A stretch of 64,000 bases of DNA from Yeguia hominis. GTDB taxonomy: Bacteria; Bacillota; Clostridia; Oscillospirales; Acutalibacteraceae. Each line of letters begins with the position of its first letter. Position 1 is the stretch's first letter. This document shows positions 33,907 to 42,050 of this stretch, piece after piece. The DNA is taken from NCBI RefSeq assembly GCF_014384705.1, contig NZ_JACRSN010000010.1:44415-108414 (forward strand). The letters are read 5' to 3'. A model generated the notes under the pieces. That model made no database searches. It was not told the origin of the DNA and was given only the letters and a program-made list of their open reading frames with translations. The position numbers and the translations under genes are program-made.

Positions 33907-34124
33907 GACGAAACCACAGACGCGGCGAACGCAGAACAGCGTTTCGGCCGGTCTACTTTTTTACAGGTCTGTTTTTGTCATTTCGGCGCAAAAACGGCCG
34001 ACAGCATGCCCTGTGACTTCCAACCCGTGCCCGTGCGCAGCTGTTGCACAGATTTTTTTGCGGACAGATTGGATATCGCGGCAGGAAAAGCCGCATCGGC
34101 AAGCGTCAAAATTTCCAAATAGCC
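33907..34124. other. Region after rex operon, no supported gene
   Basis: About 220 bases with a weak terminator and no gene supported on either strand. An open minus-strand frame over 33961-34211 has no ribosome site and no recognised domain. A TAG at about 34122 ends the frame leading into the fragment that follows. Confidence 0.4.
33919..33957 (+). terminator. Possible weak terminator after the phosphatase gene
   Basis: AACGC-AGAACA-GCGTT forms a short stem, followed some 14 bases later by CTTTTTT. Weak, but it is the only candidate to end the long operon. Confidence 0.3.
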
Positions 34125-34567
34125 GTTCTGGTATATTGCGGCGCATACCCATCCGACAGGTGGAACGTTTACGCGCGCGGATTTGCTGGTGTTTGCAAAA
34201 TCGCCCAACATAATTATGCTAACAGTGCTTGGAAATAGCGGCGCGGTGTATGCGGTGGAAAAAACAAAAAGTTTTTCTGTTATAGAGTTTTACCGACTTT
34301 GGGAAAAGGTAAAGTTAAAACACCCATACTTTTTAAGTGAGCCAGAGCGATATGTGGATTGTATACAAGATCTTTTAATGGAGATTGGCGATTGTGGACT
34401 CAACTATTACACCACAAGATCGCAAAAGGATGAGGAAGTTTAAAAAAACATCCAATTGATCATTCTTACGACGAAGAATGCGAGCTTTTCGACGGCAAAG
34501 TTCCGGAAGAATAGCTGCTTGCGAGAGATTTTCAGGAAATTCTAAACCAATATCCAGATTCTGAATA
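34125..34567 (+). pseudogene. Decayed fragment with HxHPTGG motif (phage-head/JAB-like C-terminus)
   Basis: One frame reads AHTHPTGGTFTRADLLVF followed by IIMLTVLGNSGAVYAVEKT, then about 50 residues to a stop at 34443. The HxHP-GG...D..F...N..M..V.G..G..Y pattern resembles the HNHP C-terminal region seen in some phage head-morphogenesis (SPP1 gp7/MuF-like) or metallopeptidase-like proteins. The frame is closed upstream by TAG. At the A7 run (34442-34448) coding-like sequence resumes in another frame (HPIDHSYDEECELFDGK), then meets an in-frame TAG before LARDFQEILNQYPDSE. Low GC and three disruptions indicate a remnant of a mobile element. Confidence 0.5.
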
Positions 34568-34598
34568 ACCGCCCGCCAATCGGCAGGGCGGTGTTTTT
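34568..34598 (+). terminator. Intrinsic terminator after the decayed fragment
   Basis: The stem ACCGCCC / GGGCGGT with an 11-base loop is followed by GTTTTT. It starts directly at the final stop of the remnant, so it was probably that gene's terminator. Confidence 0.8.
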
Positions 34599-35034
34599 AT
34601 GCGTTGCTTTGCTTTTTCATAATCCATTCTGGCAAGTTCTCAGGAATAGAAAATCGATTGCCTTGTCTTTGCGTTGTTTTTACGCCGGAATATTGTTGTG
34701 CATGTTTTGATGCACAATGCGCCCTTGCAGCGTTGTCTTTTGGGCGCAGCAGTTTTGCGTTCTGGACATATGAACTGGTTTTCTGCAGTATGCATCATCG
34801 CGGAAGTCTTTGGATTTTCCGCGATTTTTTTGCCCGTTTTTGCGGTCTGCTATCGATGAGGCGGTTTGAAAAAAGTAGGCTTCCAGTACGGGACGGATCG
34901 AAATGCCGAAAAGCGCAGCGGAAGAAAAAATGGGAAGGCGTGTTTGTTCCGATCGCAAAAAGTCTGAAAACCAAAAATGTTCTGCAAAATTTATAAATTT
35001 TATATATAATGATAAAAAACATTAAATAAAACTA
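34599..35034. other. Intergenic, AT-rich, no supported gene
   Basis: About 430 bases. A 130-codon frame from 34604 is rich in Cys, Phe and Arg with no ribosome site and is not considered real. The last 60 bases are very AT-rich and lead into the lacI promoter. Confidence 0.4.
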
Positions 35035-35063
35035 TTGACAAATGCAGGCTTTGAAATTACAAT
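35035..35063 (+). promoter_or_regulatory. Consensus sigma-A promoter of the LacI-type gene
   Basis: TTGACA (35035-35040), 17 bp, TACAAT (35058-35063). The predicted start lies about 8 bases before the operator at 35078-35095. Confidence 0.8.
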
Positions 35064-35077
35064 ATGGGTAAAGAAAA

Positions 35078-35095
35078 ATTTAAATCGTTTTAAAT
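35078..35095. promoter_or_regulatory. LacI-family operator O1 (autoregulation)
   Basis: ATTTAAATCGTTTTAAAT is an 18-bp palindrome with one mismatched pair, centred on CG as in most LacI-family operators. It lies just downstream of the promoter, so binding would block initiation or early elongation of the regulator's own gene. It matches the operator before the isomerase gene. Confidence 0.75.
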
Positions 35096-35108
35096 AGGCG
35101 GGTTTCAT

Positions 35109-36119
35109 GTGAGTGTTGGTCTGAAAGATATCGCTGAACGGTTAGGTTTATCGGAAGCGACGGTATCTCTGGCGTTAAATGGAAATAAAATTGTAAAAGC
35201 GGAAACGCGCATCCGCGTACAGAAAATGGCGGATGAGATGGGGTATATTCCCAATTCGCTTGCAAGAAGCTTGGTGCGAAAAAAGAGCGGGATGCTCGGG
35301 CTGATTATTCCGGATATTGAGAATGTGTATTATTCGGAGCTGGTCAAACATATCAATCGGTATTGTCAAAAGGTTGGATACCGGCTATTTGTATCCATCT
35401 CGAACAATAATGTCCATAAAGAAAAAGAAAATGTCCTGGCGATGATTGAGAACTGTGCAGAAGGTGTCGTGATCGCACCGGTTAACGTCTCCAATTTCAA
35501 TCCGGACTATTTGCGGTATTTTAAAACAAATTCGATTCCGTTTGTGTTTTCTTCGAGCAGATATGAAGATGTATCGGCGCCTTATGTGATGTGCGATTTA
35601 GAGACGGGAATGTATAGTCTTACGCGCTATTTGCTGGCAGAGAAGGGGTACCGTTCCTTCTTATTGCTGACTGGTCCGGAAAACGTTTTGACTCTGCGTT
35701 TGCGTGAAAACGGATTTTTGCGTGCGCTGAAAAACGAAAAGGATGTATCGAATGAAATTGTTCGTGTGCAGGCTGTGGACTATGATACAGCCTCGGAAAC
35801 GATTCACCAGTATTTGCAGCAGAAAAAAAAGATCGATGTCATCATGTGTGTCAACGACACGATGGCAATTGGCGTCATCAACACCTTAATGCGCCAGGGA
35901 ATCAAGGTTCCGGAAGATGTTGCAGTGACCGGATTTGATGATTCCTTATTTGCGCAGATTTCGGTTGTCACGCTGACGACCGTTGTACAGGACGTCAAAA
36001 AAATTGCAGAGGGCAGTGTGGATCTGCTTATGGATCGCATCTCCAATCAGACAAGCGCAAATACAGAAATTTTGATTCCAACACACATTGTGAAACGCGC
36101 TTCCACGGAAGGAAAATAA
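35109..36119 (+). CDS. LacI-family transcriptional regulator
   Basis: A 336-aa repressor. The helix-turn-helix LKDIAERLGLSEATVSLALNG and hinge IPNSLARSLVRKKSG are at the N-terminus, followed by the periplasmic-binding-like sensor domain (GLIIPDIENVYYSEL, VTGFDDSLFAQISVVTLTTV). The start is a GTG; AGGCGGG lies upstream. It controls itself and the sugar operon through two near-identical palindromes. The ligand is probably a sugar or a catabolic intermediate of the adjacent transport system, not identifiable here. Confidence 0.92.
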   Translation: MSVGLKDIAERLGLSEATVSLALNGNKIVKAETRIRVQKMADEMGYIPNSLARSLVRKKSGMLGLIIPDIENVYYSELVKHINRYCQKVGYRLFVSISNNNVHKEKENVLAMIENCAEGVVIAPVNVSNFNPDYLRYFKTNSIPFVFSSSRYEDVSAPYVMCDLETGMYSLTRYLLAEKGYRSFLLLTGPENVLTLRLRENGFLRALKNEKDVSNEIVRVQAVDYDTASETIHQYLQQKKKIDVIMCVNDTMAIGVINTLMRQGIKVPEDVAVTGFDDSLFAQISVVTLTTVVQDVKKIAEGSVDLLMDRISNQTSANTEILIPTHIVKRASTEGK

Positions 36120-36165
36120 AGGTGGAAATGCAAAATATCGGGAATCCAAAAATTTTTTGTAATAA

Positions 36166-36181
36166 TTTAAAACGTTTTAAA
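36166..36181. promoter_or_regulatory. LacI-family operator O2 before the sugar operon
   Basis: TTTAAAACGTTTTAAA, a perfect 16-bp palindrome centred on CG, 29 bases before the isomerase-like start. It has the same core as the operator in the regulator's own promoter. Places the operon from 36210 under this repressor. Confidence 0.8.
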
Positions 36182-36209
36182 ATTTACATAAATAAAGGAG
36201 TTTGGTGAA

Positions 36210-37181
36210 ATGAAACGTTCGATCATTTTAAGCAATTTGGGATCTTGTTCGGACCGATATGTGACCGAAGGGTATGACGCTCCCGTTTCGCTGAAAGAAT
36301 TATTCCAGCAACTAAAAAAACTAAAAGGCGTGGACGGCGTCGAACTGGTTGGTACCTGGCATATTCGCCCGAACAATACGCAGGAAATCAAAAGCATGCT
36401 CGAAGAGGTCGGTCTTCCGGTGGTATCAATTATTCCGGATCATTTTGGAACAAAGTATTGGGGAAAAGGCGCCTTTACCGCACCGGATGCTGCTGTAAGG
36501 CAGGAAGCGATTGACAGTACATTGCGGATCTGCGAGACCGCACATGCGCTTTCCTGTCCGGTAATCAGCATTTGGAACGGGCAGGATGGATTTGATTACC
36601 CTTTGCAGGCGGATTATGCCGCTCTAAACGAGTACTTAATTCAAGGGTTGTATGCACTTGCTTCCCGGGAACCCGATCTCATGTTTGCGCTGGAATATAA
36701 ACCGAAAGAGCCGCGCAATCATTGCTCAATTCCAAACGTATACAGCGCGCTGTATCTTGCAGAAAAGACGGGCTTGCCGAATGTTGGGGTAACGGTCGAT
36801 TTTGGGCATTCGCTTCTGGCAGGAGAGAATGTTTCCGATGCAATCTGTGTGGCACAGAAACACCATCGGCTGGCACATATCCATATCAATGATAATTTCC
36901 GCATGTGGGATGATGATTTGATCACGGGTTCTGTCCATACGATTGAATACTTAGAGCTGTTCTACTGGCTGCAAAAAATAGGGTATCAAGGGTACTTATC
37001 GATCGACCAGTATCCGTATCGCGAGGATTCGCTGCAGGCAGCACAGCAGAGTCTGGACTGGATGACGATGCTGGAGCGTACAGCATCTCGAATCGATCCG
37101 GAAAAAATGGATGCAATTTTGAAGGACCAGGATGCGGTTGCTTCTACACGATATATCCGTGAAATTCTGCTGGGGGCGTGA
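36210..37181 (+). CDS. Sugar phosphate isomerase/epimerase-like TIM-barrel protein
   Basis: A 323-aa protein of the xylose-isomerase-like TIM barrel superfamily (AP endonuclease 2 fold). Likely metal ligands: Glu in FALEYKPKEPRN (about residue 160), Asp and His in GVTVDFGHSLLAGEN, His in AHIHINDNF, and a C-terminal Asp/Glu region (GYLSIDQYPYRED). AAAGGAG precedes the ATG. It overlaps the permease gene by 4 bases. The reaction is probably isomerisation or epimerisation of a keto sugar; the substrate is not identified. Confidence 0.78.
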   Translation: MKRSIILSNLGSCSDRYVTEGYDAPVSLKELFQQLKKLKGVDGVELVGTWHIRPNNTQEIKSMLEEVGLPVVSIIPDHFGTKYWGKGAFTAPDAAVRQEAIDSTLRICETAHALSCPVISIWNGQDGFDYPLQADYAALNEYLIQGLYALASREPDLMFALEYKPKEPRNHCSIPNVYSALYLAEKTGLPNVGVTVDFGHSLLAGENVSDAICVAQKHHRLAHIHINDNFRMWDDDLITGSVHTIEYLELFYWLQKIGYQGYLSIDQYPYREDSLQAAQQSLDWMTMLERTASRIDPEKMDAILKDQDAVASTRYIREILLGA

Positions 37182-38113
37182 ACGCTGTGAGAAAGCGCGT
37201 AAAAAAAAGGGGTGGCTTATCTTGGCGCGAGAATGCAGAACTATATACCATGCTTGCGCCAACGGTTATTTTGATTTTTATCTTTTGCTACATCCCCATG
37301 TATGGACTGATTATTGCGTTTCAGGATTATGTGCCCGGAAGACAGTTTTTGTCTTTGGCAAATGCAAATTGGGTCGGGTTCGAACATTTTACTGCATTTA
37401 TTAACAGTATTTTCTTTTCGAGGCTGATTTGGAACACAATCCGTTTAAGCCTGCTGAATCTGTTGTTCGGGTTTACCATTCCGATTCTGTTTGCACTGTT
37501 GCTGAATGAAGTAAAAAATCTGCATTTTAAAAAATTCGTGCAGACCGTCAGCTATTTGCCTTACTTTATTTCCACAGTTGTCGTTGCCGGGCTGGTTCTG
37601 TCGTTTTTGGAGCCAAACGGATTGGTGAATAATATTTTAGCAATGTTTGGCGTTCAGCCGACAGAGTGGATTGTACAGCCGAAGGCTTATCCAACCATTT
37701 ATACGGTTACGAATGTATGGAAAAATTTTGGCTTTTCGAGTGTGCTCTATTTTTCAACGATGGCGTCGATTGATCCGACCTTATATGAATCTGCAAAGAT
37801 CGATGGAGCCAATCGCTGGAAACAGATGCTCTACATCACGTTGCCGGGCCTGCGGAACATCATTGCGATTACGCTGATTCTGCAATTAGGAGCGCTGCTG
37901 ACGTCCAATACGGAACTTGCCTTGTTATTGTACCGGTCGGCGACCTATGAAACGAGTGATGTCATCGGTACGTTTGTCTACCGGATGGGCATCGAGCAGG
38001 GAAAATACAGCTATTCAACGGCAGTTGGTTTATTCTTATCGATCATCGGCTTTGGACTTACGTTTGTCGCAAACAAGGTAAGTAATAAATTTGCTGGATA
38101 TGGGTTGTGGTAA
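37178..38113 (+). CDS. ABC sugar transporter permease (LplB/YtcP-partner type)
   Basis: A 311-aa inner-membrane permease of the CUT1 family with six helices, beginning with TMLAPTVILIFIFCYIPMYGLIIAFQDY. The cytoplasmic EAA loop is ESAKIDGANRWKQMLYITLPGL, needed to contact the ATPase. It starts on a GTG in a GTGA overlap with the previous stop. It pairs with the permease downstream. No ATPase gene lies in the locus, as is common for CUT1 systems that share an MsmK-type ATPase. Confidence 0.92.
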   Translation: MNAVRKRVKKRGGLSWRENAELYTMLAPTVILIFIFCYIPMYGLIIAFQDYVPGRQFLSLANANWVGFEHFTAFINSIFFSRLIWNTIRLSLLNLLFGFTIPILFALLLNEVKNLHFKKFVQTVSYLPYFISTVVVAGLVLSFLEPNGLVNNILAMFGVQPTEWIVQPKAYPTIYTVTNVWKNFGFSSVLYFSTMASIDPTLYESAKIDGANRWKQMLYITLPGLRNIIAITLILQLGALLTSNTELALLLYRSATYETSDVIGTFVYRMGIEQGKYSYSTAVGLFLSIIGFGLTFVANKVSNKFAGYGLW

Positions 38114-38115
38114 TC

Positions 38116-39033
38116 ATGATGAAAAAACGAATTGATAAAAAGAAAGGGATCCGGGAAGGAAATCTCTTTGCGACGATCCTGATATACTTTTTTGCAGCAT
38201 GCATTGCGTTTATAACCATTTACCCGGTTTATTACGTACTGATTTTATCGCTCAGCAGTCCAGAGTATGCAGTGACCATGCGTGTGTATTGGTGGCCAAA
38301 GGGCTTCTATTTGGACGGGTATGCCCGTGTGCTCAAAGATACGCAGTTCTGGTTTTCGTTTCGGAATACCGTTTTGTATGTCGTCTCTCAGCTGGTGCTC
38401 ATGCTGATTACCTGCACGTTAACGGCCTATCCGCTTACGGTAAAAGGCTTGAAAGGGCGGAAGATCCTGACCACTTATTTACTGATTCCGATGTACTTTA
38501 GCGGTGGAATTATCCCTTCATATTTGCTGGTCCTGAATCTTGGATTATATAATACACCGTTTGCCCTGATTTTAACGGGATCCTTTAGCATTTGGTACAT
38601 CATCTTAGTAAAATCATATTTCAGCACCATTCCGGAATCTCTGCGGGAAGCGGCAAAGATGGACGGCGCAAACCACTGGAAAATCTTATTGTCCATTTAT
38701 TTACCCGCGTCAAAGCCTATTTTGGCGGTCATTGCACTGTATACCATCGTCGGCGTATGGAATGGGTGGTTCAGCGCGTTCCTGTATCTGACAAAAGTGG
38801 AATGGCAGCCGCTGCAATTGTATTTACGGCGTATCTTAGTCGAAAATTCCGTAAAACTTGCGGATACCCTGCTGACAGAGGCCGAAAGACTTGCCGCGCA
38901 AAAGGAGCTTCTGGTCAATTCTCAGCTAAAGTATACGGTGATCTTTGTTTCCATGATTCCTATGATGATCTTATATCCCTTTTTCCAAAAGTTTTTTGTC
39001 AAAGGAGTGATGTTGGGATCTCTGAAAGAATGA
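38116..39033 (+). CDS. ABC sugar transporter permease (LplC type)
   Basis: A 305-aa CUT1 permease of the AraQ/LplC kind. Six helices, first at ILIYFFAACIAFITIYPVYYVLI. The EAA loop is REAAKMDGANHWKILLSIYLPASKP. The last residues GVMLGSLKE are the usual C-terminal signature. The start is either the ATG at 38116 or the next one; the ribosome site is weak, so coupling to the gene before (stop 3 bases upstream) is likely. Confidence 0.92.
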   Translation: MMKKRIDKKKGIREGNLFATILIYFFAACIAFITIYPVYYVLILSLSSPEYAVTMRVYWWPKGFYLDGYARVLKDTQFWFSFRNTVLYVVSQLVLMLITCTLTAYPLTVKGLKGRKILTTYLLIPMYFSGGIIPSYLLVLNLGLYNTPFALILTGSFSIWYIILVKSYFSTIPESLREAAKMDGANHWKILLSIYLPASKPILAVIALYTIVGVWNGWFSAFLYLTKVEWQPLQLYLRRILVENSVKLADTLLTEAERLAAQKELLVNSQLKYTVIFVSMIPMMILYPFFQKFFVKGVMLGSLKE

Positions 39034-39074
39034 GCGTTTCCTGTAACCTGTAAAAAGCTGAAAGGATGAATTGC

Positions 39075-40871
39075 ATGAAAAATCAAACAAAAAGAATGTG
39101 TTCACTCGTAATCGCGATCTGTATGCTGCTTCTCGTTGTTTCCGGTTGTAATGCAGGCACGACAAATTCATCGCAGGTTTCCTCTTCTTCTGCTGCGTCC
39201 GAAGCTGCTTCGTCGGAATTGTCTTCTGGAGAAGAAGGACAGCTCAAGCCGTTTTCGGTTTTATCCATGCAGCTGCCGGGATATACCGATTGGAACGTCG
39301 ATCATGTGGAAGACTATGAGATGATCGGTTACTTAAATGACAAGATGGCGGAGTACGGCGTCAAGCTTGAGTTTGAAGTGATCGGCTCTGAACAGTGGCA
39401 GTCAACCATACAGACAAGAATCGCCTCAAGCGATTTGGCGGATCTGACACTGCTGTACTTAGTAGACGCTTCTACCCTGATCAATCTGATCGATGACGGC
39501 AAACTGTATGATGTGGACACGTTGGTGGATCACGGAGACGGAACAGCCAAAAAGACATGGGGCGAAGGCGGCGCAGCCAGCTATTTAAGAAAATTGGATA
39601 CCTATGTCGACGGCAAAGATTACTTTATTCGCGGGTTGGCGGACAACGCGCCCTCTTTTGGAGGCGATTTCCGCAATTGGAATGCATCCGAAAACTGGGT
39701 CCCTCTGATTCGGCAGGACTGGCTCGACAAGGTCAATATGCCGATGCCGACCACGACCGATGAGGTTATTGAGGTTTTGAAGGCGTTCCAGGAAAATGAC
39801 GTCAATGGAAATGGCATTCCGGACGAGAGAATGTTTGTAGATTTCGGTACGGACTATTTTAAAAATGGTATTGCCCAGTGGTTCGGTCTTGCACCGTATA
39901 TGTTCCAGATCGATGAAGATACGGGTGAAGCTGTGCTTCCGTTCTTCCAGCCCGGCTTCCGCGATTATGTGGAATTTGTAAAGAAAGGCGTAGAAGCAGG
40001 CGTTATTTATCTTTCGGATGACGGATACTGGACGAATATTGCTTCGACGATTCCGCAGAACACCGTTGGAATTTATACGTATTATCCGAAGGATGCCAAT
40101 ACCTTCTTGACGGGGATTGACAATGAGGCAAAATATGTCACCATGGGTCAGATCGAAGGCTCGAAGGACGTCAATCCGGCGATCATGTGTGCATACAGCC
40201 AGGAAATCACCGCTCCGTGGGGATTCTCCAGTTCAGCGGATCTGGATGCGGCCGCAGCGGTTATGGATGTATTGTGGAGCGAATGGTATCATTATTGGCA
40301 CGAATATGGTGTGGAAGGCGTAACGTATGACTTTAACGATGCCGGCGTGCCGGTTCTGAATTACACTTATACAGCGGACTATGCCAGAGAGACACACGGT
40401 AAGGTCAAAGGCGAAAACCTGGTCAGCCAGACCATTTTCCCGTTCGTGCGCATGAATGCAAGCTACCTGACATATAAGGGAGAATCCTTGAGCTATGACT
40501 CACCGAAATCCTTCCAAACGGGTGCTTACTTTACGGAATTCATGAAAGAAGATCTGGAAAAGGCAAACAATTTGACAGGCTGGGAGAACCTCAATACCGC
40601 GCTTGGCTATTTGGAAACCAATGATCGCTACGGCATGAATGCGGACTTTGCAATTTCGGTCGCGATGGCTACACCGGAAGAGACGGAACTGATTGCAAAG
40701 TATTCAACGGAATTGAATACGTATATGTCTGAATTGTTTGCGAATTTGATTTCCGGCGCGTGGAGCTTTGATGATTGGGACAGCTATGAAGCGCAAATGA
40801 ATGAACTGCATTTGCAGGATATGCTGAAGGTTTATCAGGATCTCTATAATCGGTATGCTGAAAATGGATAA
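39075..40871 (+). CDS. Extracellular solute-binding lipoprotein of the sugar ABC transporter
   Basis: A 598-aa secreted lipoprotein. The signal is a basic start plus the hydrophobic core CSLVIAICMLLLVV and lipobox VSGC, the Cys being about residue 26. After it comes a Ser/Ala/Glu-rich linker of about 30 residues. The body resembles the large LplA/YtcQ-type binding proteins (typically 500-560 aa), with a Ca-binding-like DVNGNGIPDE. The ATG at 39075 is preferred because GAAAGG is too close to the ATG at 39066. It binds the sugar for the two upstream permeases. Confidence 0.9.
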   Translation: MKNQTKRMCSLVIAICMLLLVVSGCNAGTTNSSQVSSSSAASEAASSELSSGEEGQLKPFSVLSMQLPGYTDWNVDHVEDYEMIGYLNDKMAEYGVKLEFEVIGSEQWQSTIQTRIASSDLADLTLLYLVDASTLINLIDDGKLYDVDTLVDHGDGTAKKTWGEGGAASYLRKLDTYVDGKDYFIRGLADNAPSFGGDFRNWNASENWVPLIRQDWLDKVNMPMPTTTDEVIEVLKAFQENDVNGNGIPDERMFVDFGTDYFKNGIAQWFGLAPYMFQIDEDTGEAVLPFFQPGFRDYVEFVKKGVEAGVIYLSDDGYWTNIASTIPQNTVGIYTYYPKDANTFLTGIDNEAKYVTMGQIEGSKDVNPAIMCAYSQEITAPWGFSSSADLDAAAAVMDVLWSEWYHYWHEYGVEGVTYDFNDAGVPVLNYTYTADYARETHGKVKGENLVSQTIFPFVRMNASYLTYKGESLSYDSPKSFQTGAYFTEFMKEDLEKANNLTGWENLNTALGYLETNDRYGMNADFAISVAMATPEETELIAKYSTELNTYMSELFANLISGAWSFDDWDSYEAQMNELHLQDMLKVYQDLYNRYAENG

Positions 40872-41802
40872 GAAAAACGACTTTTGCGTGCCGGAAGGAA
40901 AACTTCGTGTCATTCTCGATACGGATACGTATAACGAAGTTGACGATCAAATTGCGCTGGCCTACTTGCTTTTATCGCAGGAACGCTTTGACGTAGAGGC
41001 CGTTTATGCTGCGCCGTTTTATAACAATCGTGCAGAGAGTCCCGGAGATGGAATGGAGAAAAGTTATCAGGAAATTCTTCATATCATGCGGCTTATGCAC
41101 GATCCGCGGGAAGAGATGGTGTTCCGCGGCGCGACCAGCTTTTTGTCCTCCGGCTTAAAGCCGGCGCCGAATCCGGCTGTACTGGATTTGGTTCGCCGTG
41201 CAAAAGCAGAAGATCCGCGAGAGCTGTTTGTAATTGCGATTGGCGCACCGACCAATGTGGCGACAGCGTTAGAGCTGTACCCGGAGATTCGGGATCGAAT
41301 CACAGTCATTTGGCTTGGGGGACATGGATATTGGCTGGAAAAGCCGGCAATTGAGTTTAATATGTGGTCTGATGTCTCTGCAAGCAGGGCGCTTTTAGAC
41401 AGCGGCGTGAAACTCATGATCATTCCGGCATTCGGCGTTACATCGCACTTGCTGACAACGATGGCCGATCTGGAAACAAATTTGGGCGGAAGTGGCGCAC
41501 TTTGCGATTTTCTCATTCAACGCGTGAAGGACTTTCAGATACATCGACCTTCTGTCGATCCCAATGAGAAAATTGTGGAAATGCCAATTGACCCGGCTTG
41601 GAGCAAAGAAATATGGGACATTGGCGCAGTGGCCTATTTGATCGATCAAAATTGGTTCCGCACCAAACAGATATCCAGTCCGATTCTTACAAATGCGGGA
41701 GACTTTGCATGGGATGCGTCGCGCCACTCGGTGTTCATGGCCACCTTTTTAGACAGACACAGGATTTATAAAGACCTGTATCAAAAGTTAGCGGGACATT
41801 AG
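40864..41802 (+). CDS. Inosine-uridine nucleoside hydrolase-like protein
   Basis: A 312-aa protein of the nucleoside hydrolase family, which cleave N-glycosidic bonds of ribonucleosides. The metal-binding Asp cluster is seen at VILDTDTYNEVDDQIALAY, a variant of the usual DTDPGxDDA: Tyr-Asn-Glu replaces Pro-Gly. Also PTNVATALELYPEI and EFNMWSDVSASRALL, where the family has EFN--xDPEA. The catalytic His region is less clear. It overlaps the binding-protein gene; an ATG at 40855 is the alternative start. Substitutions in the metal loop suggest an altered substrate. Confidence 0.8.
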   Translation: MDKKNDFCVPEGKLRVILDTDTYNEVDDQIALAYLLLSQERFDVEAVYAAPFYNNRAESPGDGMEKSYQEILHIMRLMHDPREEMVFRGATSFLSSGLKPAPNPAVLDLVRRAKAEDPRELFVIAIGAPTNVATALELYPEIRDRITVIWLGGHGYWLEKPAIEFNMWSDVSASRALLDSGVKLMIIPAFGVTSHLLTTMADLETNLGGSGALCDFLIQRVKDFQIHRPSVDPNEKIVEMPIDPAWSKEIWDIGAVAYLIDQNWFRTKQISSPILTNAGDFAWDASRHSVFMATFLDRHRIYKDLYQKLAGH

Positions 41803-41971
41803 CGATATGCAGTCTTCAAAAACAGACGCCAGACGCAGTGGATGCAATGTATGAAAGGGATGATTGCAGCATGAGGCGGAAGAACCCAACATGCTTTTAT
41901 CGGGGCTTCCTGAACGGGCTTCTGCCTCAGGCTGTTTCATCCATTGGTTTGGGACACCATGCTAGGGGAGT

Positions 41972-42005
41972 AAAAAAGGTCAGAGAATTTCTCTGACCTT
42001 TTTTG
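41972..42005. terminator. Bidirectional terminator after the sugar operon
   Basis: The stem AAAAAAGGTCAGAGA / TCTCTGACCTTTTTT with a 3-base loop, about 15 bp in all including the A/T runs. It ends just 32 bases before the ribosome site of the secreted propeller protein, so that gene must have its own signals or be expressed by read-through. Confidence 0.88.
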
Positions 42006-42050
42006 CTTGATTCCGACAAAAAACGACGGACGTCATGGAGGTTGCGGTAC

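Noticed and set aside
34604..34996. 130-codon + strand frame after the phage-like remnant
   Set aside because: Composition unlike the other proteins, no ribosome site, no recognisable domain.
41871..42001. Small frame starting MRRKNPTC between the sugar operon and the secreted protein
   Set aside because: No real ribosome site and it ends inside the terminator stem.
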